NCBI GenBank assembly: GCA_037144255.1
Contig: JBAWXE010000047.1
Span: forward strand, 1-19,447
Source of the DNA: JBAWXE01 sp037144255
Lineage (GTDB): Bacteria; Bacteroidota; Bacteroidia; Chitinophagales; Chitinophagaceae
Length of the DNA stretch: 19,447 nt
Direction: 5' to 3'
The notes beneath the pieces were generated by a model that saw nothing but the letters and a program-made list of their open reading frames with translations, was not told the origin of the DNA and did not search any database. Position numbers and translations under genes: made by a program. Numbering within the stretch: the first letter of the stretch is position 1; each line of letters opens with the position of its first letter. Below, in pieces: positions 14,282-19,447 of this stretch.

Positions 14282-15208
14282 TTATATAATTCTTTTTTTT
14301 GTTTTCTTAAATGTTAGGCTACCATTATCCCTTGTAATTAGCTCTATACCCTCGTAGTTATTCATCCCTAATACTTTTTTAATAGCTGCTGCTTCTTTTC
14401 CTGTTACGACACCACCCTTGGTAGACTCAATCTTAATAACGTTGCCATCATGTATTTTGATACTGATTTCTTGTACATCTCGCTCCTTGATAGCCTTTAG
14501 CACTCTTTTTTCATTATCGTTAAGCAATTGGGGCAAGACAAGTGCAGATAGCTCTTCTTTGTCGATAAACTCTGACAGGAAATGTCTAAGAGACAATCGG
14601 ATATGAGGAGCTTCAATGTCGAAACTCTCTCCTCTATGGTTAATAAGTTCAGAACCGATATATTCCAAAACGCCACCATCAAGGAATATCAGTATTCCTG
14701 AATCTTCTGAGCTGGACAAGCAGGAGTTTATCAAATTACTCAGGTAATTGATATCGAAGCTAAGAGTATATAGTAGAGCTTTGTCGGCAAGTATAGATTT
14801 AATCCATGACAGCATGGATTGTTCTTCTTCAGTAATCGTACCTGCTAACGCTTTCTTCTCTAGCGCTTTTTTGTTGTCAGCTAAGTTCTTCTTGGGTAAC
14901 CCATCTTCATAAGCATCCTTGAAAAAGTAGTCACAGACCTTTTGAGTATTAGCTACTGTGTAGCTAAATGACCGCAGGGTATCCAATACTCTTACCCAAA
15001 TAAGCTGCGCAAAACTCAGCTTAGCCCAAGTTCCTTTTGGGATGAATGGGAGTAATTTGTTTTTGCGCCAATAAGGAAATGATTTTTCGAGAGGTTTCCC
15101 TTTGTTGTCGAATAGCTCCCTCAGAGGAACAATCGGTTCAAAGAGAAAATCTCTAAATTCAGTCATGCTGATCAACACAGTTTCTGTATTGGGTTGCTTA
15201 TTTGTCAT
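14282..15208 (-). CDS. MerR-like winged-helix protein of the element
   Basis: From the ATG at 15208 this is 308 residues; a GTG at 15223 is also in frame. The ATG is preferred because the candidate -7 promoter element at 15227-15234 would lie only a few bases from the GTG. Residues about 25-100 look like a MerR-type DNA-binding domain: PLRELF...SFPYWRKNKLLPFIPKGTWAKLSFAQLIWVRVLDTLRSF, with the Y-W-R-x-x-x-L-L-P recognition-wing pattern and the later LIW-RVLDTLR helix. The remaining 200 residues are mixed alpha/beta with a lysine-rich end (FKKTKKRII) and match no family I recognise. It lies 101 bases upstream of the 54-aa/recombinase pair on the same strand. It may be the element's regulator or directionality factor. 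That role is inference. Confidence 0.6.
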   Translation of the reverse strand: MTNKQPNTETVLISMTEFRDFLFEPIVPLRELFDNKGKPLEKSFPYWRKNKLLPFIPKGTWAKLSFAQLIWVRVLDTLRSFSYTVANTQKVCDYFFKDAYEDGLPKKNLADNKKALEKKALAGTITEEEQSMLSWIKSILADKALLYTLSFDINYLSNLINSCLSSSEDSGILIFLDGGVLEYIGSELINHRGESFDIEAPHIRLSLRHFLSEFIDKEELSALVLPQLLNDNEKRVLKAIKERDVQEISIKIHDGNVIKIESTKGGVVTGKEAAAIKKVLGMNNYEGIELITRDNGSLTFKKTKKRII

Positions 15209-15226
15209 AAAACTTGCTTTCACTTA

Positions 15227-15257
15227 AAAAATTAAATATCTAACTCTACAACACAAA
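15227..15257 (-). promoter_or_regulatory. Bacteroidota-type promoter for the MerR-like gene
   Basis: On the minus strand TTTG (15257-15254) is followed after exactly 19 bases by TAATTTTT (15234-15227), one mismatch from the -7 consensus TAnnTTTG. The spacing fits the known Bacteroidota -33/-7 architecture. Transcription would start about 10-15 bases before the ATG at 15208 and would exclude the GTG at 15223 as start. Confidence 0.55.
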
Positions 15258-15338
15258 GATAGATAATATAGGTATAAATTCAAAATAAATCTCACTTAAA
15301 CCCCATATTTTAACATAATTGGGATAATGCATACAAAA

Positions 15339-15372
15339 ATATCCCTGCTATTCAAGCGAATGGCAGGGATAT
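15339..15372 (-). terminator. strong hairpin terminator after the cas9-side transcript
   Basis: A 15-bp stem (ATATCCCTGCTATTC with GAATGGCAGGGATAT, one T-G pair) carries a 4-base AAGC loop. On the minus strand it is followed by a run of T (ATATTTTTG). It lies 48 bases after the 45-aa membrane peptide and separates the cas9-side transcription unit from the MerR-like/recombinase unit. Confidence 0.85.
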
Positions 15373-15419
15373 GGGGTAATGAGTGCAATAATTGGGGTGC
15401 GGCTACGGGTTGGGTTTTA

Positions 15420-15557
15420 CTATGGCTTCCTCTCCTTTCTGGATTGTCCGAACCATTGACCTGATTTAAAAATAAAGAAAATGACAAAAGCGATAAAGAG
15501 CATAATCCATAGCCATTCGCCACCACTAGGAGCAGATAATAATATTGTATGTAGCAT
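15420..15557 (-). CDS. 45-residue single-span membrane peptide
   Basis: This ORF starts with an ATG at 15557 and stops at a TAG at 15420. The 45-residue product begins MLHTILLSAPSGGEW. It has one hydrophobic span (about residues 15-30, WLWIMLFIAFVIFFIF) and a basic tail ending SRKERKP, so it should sit in the inner membrane with the tail in the cytoplasm. It begins 10 bases after the end of the degraded T9SS protein and ends ahead of a strong terminator, so it belongs to the cas9-side transcript. Its family is not recognised. The composition is clearly protein-like, and the longer ORF in another frame (15296-15526) is not. Confidence 0.55.
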   Translation of the reverse strand: MLHTILLSAPSGGEWLWIMLFIAFVIFFIFKSGQWFGQSRKERKP

Positions 15558-15567
15558 AAAGATTTGT

Positions 15568-16523
15568 TTAGTGAGTTAAAACAATTTTTCTAATTATTTC
15601 TTCTTCGGGTGTTTTGATATGACTAAAATAGACCCCATCAGGTTGATTGCTAATATTGATTCTAACCATCTTATCGGTAGTGCTGTTACTCCAGACTTGC
15701 CGACCTACGATATCAAATATTGTGATTTTTCCGCATTTGGAGGCAAGGAAATATCAAATAGCCCATTACTAGGATTTGGAAATATCTGAATATCAGAATT
15801 GGCTTCTATGTTTTCAACATTTGAAGCAATAGCAGCCCTTGTGATATGGGTGCTTAAAAAATAAGTGCCAGTATATCCTGAAAAATGTGGTGCGACCCAT
15901 AAATAAAGTACACCACCATTATTAATATTGAATGCAGGTGTTGTGTTGTCATAAGCAGCACTCCAAGCCCCTCCACTTACTGAATAGGAGAAAACAGCGT
16001 CTATGGTGTAAGTGCTGCTATTTACAGCATCATATAAAGTAGGGGTGACAGTGTAGTTGTAGCCGCTAGGTAAAGTAATCTTATAATAGTCAACATCAGT
16101 TGGAATATGAATATTGGAACCAGAAGTATTAATTGTTGCACTATTACTTACAAAGTTGGCAGTAAATGCATAGGCTGTAGTAGGTGTATTATCTGCCTCA
16201 TAAATATCAGGTTGCAATGGTGCTGGTGCAACAGTAACTATGATTGGGTTGATATAATTACTTCCAATTAATGAACCAACTCGATAAGACAAAGATGCGT
16301 TAATTACAGTATCTGTATAAACCAAATCCAATAAATATGTTCCAGCAGGGGCATTTAGAGCTGATGTTGAAAATGTTAATCCTCCTAAAAAGTGTTGGTT
16401 TGGTAATAAGGAAACCCCAACATAGGATTCGATTGTCGTAATAAATGCAGCAGTATTAATATTTAGGCAGGATTTCCAAAGTATAAGGTGCGTTTTATCA
16501 TGGAGACAAGATTTAGTATTCAC
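15568..16523 (-). pseudogene. 5'-truncated, frameshifted T9SS-exported protein with PPC-like domain
   Basis: In one frame (16523 to 15705) the protein has a beta-rich region, then a pre-peptidase-C-terminal-like domain (about PDIYEADNTPTTAYAF to TGTYFLSTHITR). It then has the start of a T9SS sorting domain (IQIFPNPSNGLFDISLPPNAEK) before a premature stop. Adding one A to the five-A run at 15726-15730 would restore ITIFDIVGRQVW...QPDGVYFSHI...EEIIRKIVLTH, a complete type A sorting domain ending at 15568. The gene has no signal peptide and no proper start; its first GTG overlaps the Cas9 stop by 11 bases. It is therefore a remnant cut at the 5' end at or near the cas9 junction. The frameshift could also be a sequencing error; the missing N-terminus could not. 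Confidence 0.8.
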
Positions 16524-19447
16524 CGACTTTTACAATTTGACCTATGTGATTAATACGAACCTTTACTATTTCTTCAATATGAGGAAGGCTCCGTATATTT
16601 TTATAAGCAACGTCCTTTAGTTCTTTAGCGTCGTTTAGCATCGTCTCTAAATGATGGCGAAAGAAATAGTTTTTTGTGGCGATTTTTTGCACTCTGAATA
16701 AATTGTGGCTAATTATCTTGTAATTATCAGGGTTCAATAGATCAATTTCAGCAGGGTCGAAGCCCTCACTTGGAAAAATAAAGTACTCATTTTGCTTTAT
16801 GGTAAATAAAAACTTCCAGCCCAAGCCCTGATTATAGGTTTTATCCACAATGGGTAATTGCTGATTTATTTTATGTACTACTTCATAAAAGGATACTACT
16901 TTTTCTTGTAAATCACCATTGTTGTCTCGATAAATAGCAACATGATGATTATTACTGGTACTTACAAAGTCAACTGGAATATTATTGCCTGTCTTGCTTA
17001 AAATAGGTTTGCCAAGGTGGTCTTTTTTGTAGTGCAAGGCCTCGGCATTCTTAACCCCACTAATTGTGACACGCTTTATAGTTATTCCCTTCTCCTTATT
17101 GAGCCATATAGGGTTTAATTCGAGATTTGAGAAGGCTTCTTTGGCATTTCCGTTGTATTGCGACAGTCTCTGCAATAATATATTCTTAACACCTACATCA
17201 ATTACTTTAGTCAAGCTTTTAGCATCATTGAAGTTATCAGGGTTTATATCCTTGCGGATGGTAAAGTCCGGCTCTATCCATACCAATTTGACTTTTTCAG
17301 GTACTTTACTTGCCTTTGCATCATCTGTATAAATAGGGTTCTTATCTGGGCTATTATTTCCTGTAAAGGCTTTCTTTGGGTCATTATTATTTTCCATTAG
17401 CCGTTTATGTAAGGCTATTTTATATTTTTCTGAGGCAACCCTTTGTATCAACACTTCATCAAACCTTGCACCTATTTTTTCTTCTTTTGTTGTATATTGA
17501 TACAACATCCCATATACGGTCTGATTGTGTAATTGTCCACGAGGTGTAAGCTCTATTTTAGTATGTTCACCAGTTTTAGTAACATATTTATTCTTATTTT
17601 TTGTTGCTACCTTGTTTTTTGCTTTAAATGATACCAGTACATTTTCTAAATGATTCTTTGCGTCCACTCTGAAATTGGGTATCGGTAATTTGAATTTTCG
17701 CTTTTTATTGCCCAATTCGTCTATTGCCATATATGTCTCTTTCTGTTCGATCCCAATAACCTCTCTTCCATATTTGTCTTCTTTTTTTCTAGCGTTGAGG
17801 TTGTTGAGGTACTGTATATGGCTCGGCTTTGTAAATGCAATTGTCAAGGCATCCATAGCATGGTGTCGGTGGTCATTACGCTTTGTCCAGTCCACAATTC
17901 TTTCCTTTTTCCCACCATCCTTTTTCTCTATCATCTCCGTAAGCCCTTGTTTTCGATACTTTTCAATATTCAGCTCCTGCATAATATTGACCAAGTCCCA
18001 GTCTTCTCTCAGTCTATCAGTAATACTTCCGGAAGTACTTACAACTGTACGGCATATGTCAAATAGCATTTGTTTAGCTTTTTTGGCTATGTACTGGGTA
18101 TCTCTAAGGTCCCGTTCAATAAATCCGCTGCCAATATCATTACCTTTCATAAGGAGCTTTTTATACTTACCCTTGCTTATCCCTCCTTCTTTGGCACTAT
18201 ACATCATTTCCACTCTATCGATATATTCTTGTAGTTTATCCGCACCATATGTTCCACTAATGAAATCATAAGCAGTCTCATCACCTTTATCTTGGTTTTC
18301 CTTTCTAACACATAGGGTCTTGTTGGAAAAGCTATCGTCAAATAGTTTTGATTTTGGAATTATATGTTCGATGTCAAATTCTTTTGAAAAAAGCCTTTCT
18401 CTAGGGATATATGTACAAGAATATAGGGTTTTGTATCCATTGATTTTCAGTTCCTGATAGAGTTTATAGCGGATAATATCCCTACGCGTGGGATTCTTTA
18501 TACCATCTTCTTTTATCAATAATTGCCTAATTATCTCATGCTCTGTCGTTGATTTATTTATTTGTGCCGACATTTCCTGCCGTTCTTTTGCATTTTTTTT
18601 GAGCTCTCTGGCTAATTCTATGCGTATTTCGTCAGGTTTACCCAAGGACGGGTCATTTATTATGGCATTGACCACATTGACCATTTGATTCAGTATCTTT
18701 TCTACTATGGGGTTGCGCAGGCTATTTTTAGGCAATAATTCAAGATGTTCTTTGAGAACTCTATTGTCATTTTCATCCTTAGTGAGAGATGAAGAATGAT
18801 TGTACCCTGCTAAATTGCAGGCTGTACTGTATATATTTTCCTTGATGAATGGGAATATCTTGCGCATGGCTTTTGCACTGAGGCTGCCATAATCATCCGA
18901 TAAAGTGATATTTGCCAATAATTTGGCATATTGCTCACTAAAACCAAACTTTTTATTCAACAGTTTGTATAGTTTCTCATTTCCTGATGCAGAGTTGTCT
19001 CCTTCGTAGGAATACAACAAATGCCAAAGTTGGTAAGATTCCTGTAGCTCAAATGACTTTCCTTCAAGTTCTGCATTGAATTCAAGTATTGCAGTATTGA
19101 TATTTAATACGCCAAATATGGAATGCACTAATTGTTTTATTTCCGCAGCAGATACTGATAGTTTGCTTAAATCAACCTCATCCTTTTCATTTTTCACCTT
19201 GAGCAGCTCTTTAACGTCATAGCCTTCCATCTCTATTATTTTCAAAAAGACATCATAGAAAGCTTTATTGGTTCTATTGCCTTCTATGGAGCTGAAATTC
19301 AGTTCCCAATCTATAGGCTTAAAGCCTAAAAGACTGAGTATGGTATCTTTAGATAAGTTGCCTTTAAGATTCAGCTCCTCGAACAGAGCTCGTTTATTTT
19401 CGATGTCTAATTCACGTATCTCGATGATTTCTTTGGAGCCTTTATTC
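16513..19447 (-). CDS. cas9: Cas9 endonuclease, type II-C-like, N-terminus outside the window
   Basis: The reading frame is open from the right edge to a TAA at 16513, giving the last 977 residues of a protein that is probably about 1,400 long. The part lost holds RuvC-I and the bridge helix. Visible parts in order are the rest of the REC lobe, then RuvC-II (EIRIELAREL, Glu codon at 18616-18618). HNH follows (FDIEHIIPKSKLFDD, His codon 18364-18366, with a downstream ENQDKGD). RuvC-III is NDHRHHAMDALTIAF (His 17860-17862, Asp 17851-17853), and the last ~400 residues form the WED/PAM-interacting region. All visible catalytic residues are present. Cas9 cuts DNA matched by its guide RNA. No cas1, cas2, array or tracrRNA lies on this side; they could lie beyond the right edge. 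The TTG at 19245 is internal, not the start. Confidence 0.95.
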   Translation of the reverse strand, partial: NKGSKEIIEIRELDIENKRALFEELNLKGNLSKDTILSLLGFKPIDWELNFSSIEGNRTNKAFYDVFLKIIEMEGYDVKELLKVKNEKDEVDLSKLSVSAAEIKQLVHSIFGVLNINTAILEFNAELEGKSFELQESYQLWHLLYSYEGDNSASGNEKLYKLLNKKFGFSEQYAKLLANITLSDDYGSLSAKAMRKIFPFIKENIYSTACNLAGYNHSSSLTKDENDNRVLKEHLELLPKNSLRNPIVEKILNQMVNVVNAIINDPSLGKPDEIRIELARELKKNAKERQEMSAQINKSTTEHEIIRQLLIKEDGIKNPTRRDIIRYKLYQELKINGYKTLYSCTYIPRERLFSKEFDIEHIIPKSKLFDDSFSNKTLCVRKENQDKGDETAYDFISGTYGADKLQEYIDRVEMMYSAKEGGISKGKYKKLLMKGNDIGSGFIERDLRDTQYIAKKAKQMLFDICRTVVSTSGSITDRLREDWDLVNIMQELNIEKYRKQGLTEMIEKKDGGKKERIVDWTKRNDHRHHAMDALTIAFTKPSHIQYLNNLNARKKEDKYGREVIGIEQKETYMAIDELGNKKRKFKLPIPNFRVDAKNHLENVLVSFKAKNKVATKNKNKYVTKTGEHTKIELTPRGQLHNQTVYGMLYQYTTKEEKIGARFDEVLIQRVASEKYKIALHKRLMENNNDPKKAFTGNNSPDKNPIYTDDAKASKVPEKVKLVWIEPDFTIRKDINPDNFNDAKSLTKVIDVGVKNILLQRLSQYNGNAKEAFSNLELNPIWLNKEKGITIKRVTISGVKNAEALHYKKDHLGKPILSKTGNNIPVDFVSTSNNHHVAIYRDNNGDLQEKVVSFYEVVHKINQQLPIVDKTYNQGLGWKFLFTIKQNEYFIFPSEGFDPAEIDLLNPDNYKIISHNLFRVQKIATKNYFFRHHLETMLNDAKELKDVAYKNIRSLPHIEEIVKVRINHIGQIVKVGEY

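Noticed and set aside
15296..15526. A 76-aa minus-strand ORF
   Set aside because: It is out of frame with the 45-aa membrane peptide and runs through the terminator hairpin.
16513..19245. Treating the TTG at 19245 as the start of a short, 910-aa Cas9
   Set aside because: The frame stays open to the window edge with Cas9-like REC sequence (KGNLSKDTILSLLGF, DWELNFSSIEGNR).
15224..19447. A CRISPR array or tracrRNA near cas9
   Set aside because: No regularly spaced 30-47-base repeats were seen, and no repeat-anti-repeat could be identified without the repeat sequence.

Overview
The window looks like a chromosome segment of a Bacteroidota bacterium, probably Chitinophagales- or Sphingobacteriales-like. 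The reasons are two C-terminal type IX secretion (T9SS) sorting domains, signal peptides ending in A-Q, an AT-rich sequence with weak Shine-Dalgarno sites, a TTTG/TAnnTTTG-type promoter, a DUF3788 protein and a type II-C-like Cas9. A family-level name would be a guess.

Positions 1-7345 hold ordinary metabolic and envelope genes. A HEAT-repeat protein converges, across a bidirectional terminator, on a four-gene minus-strand operon (ferredoxin, alpha, beta, gamma) for a 2-oxoacid:ferredoxin oxidoreductase. Then come a small cysteine-rich CWC protein, a secreted EreA/ChaN-like protein, a secreted protein that reads as a seven-bladed beta-propeller with a T9SS tail, and a DUF3788 protein.

Positions 7346-12441 hold a monofunctional catalase with its own terminator, about 1 kb of gene-poor DNA with the frameshifted remains of a small lipoprotein-like gene, a ChrR-like anti-sigma/cupin protein without a sigma-factor neighbour, a saccharopine/alanine-dehydrogenase-type oxidoreductase, the divergently transcribed Fe-S co-chaperone hscB, and tRNA-Leu(CAA).

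Positions from about 12442 to the right edge look like accessory DNA attached to the 3' end of tRNA-Leu. A large serine recombinase on the minus strand has a reading frame that runs through the antisense of the tRNA and 128 bases into the antisense of hscB, the expected scar of integration into the tRNA. Behind it lie a 54-aa gene overlapping the recombinase start and a MerR-like protein with a good Bacteroidota promoter. Further right are a strong terminator, a 45-aa single-span membrane peptide, a 5'-truncated and frameshifted T9SS-exported protein, and the C-terminal 977 residues of a Cas9 whose visible catalytic residues are all intact. No cas1, cas2, CRISPR array or recognisable tracrRNA is visible. 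The Cas9 stop lies directly against the secreted-protein fragment. The Cas9 may therefore be cargo of the tRNA-Leu island, but its N-terminus and the far attachment site are outside the window, so that link is inference.
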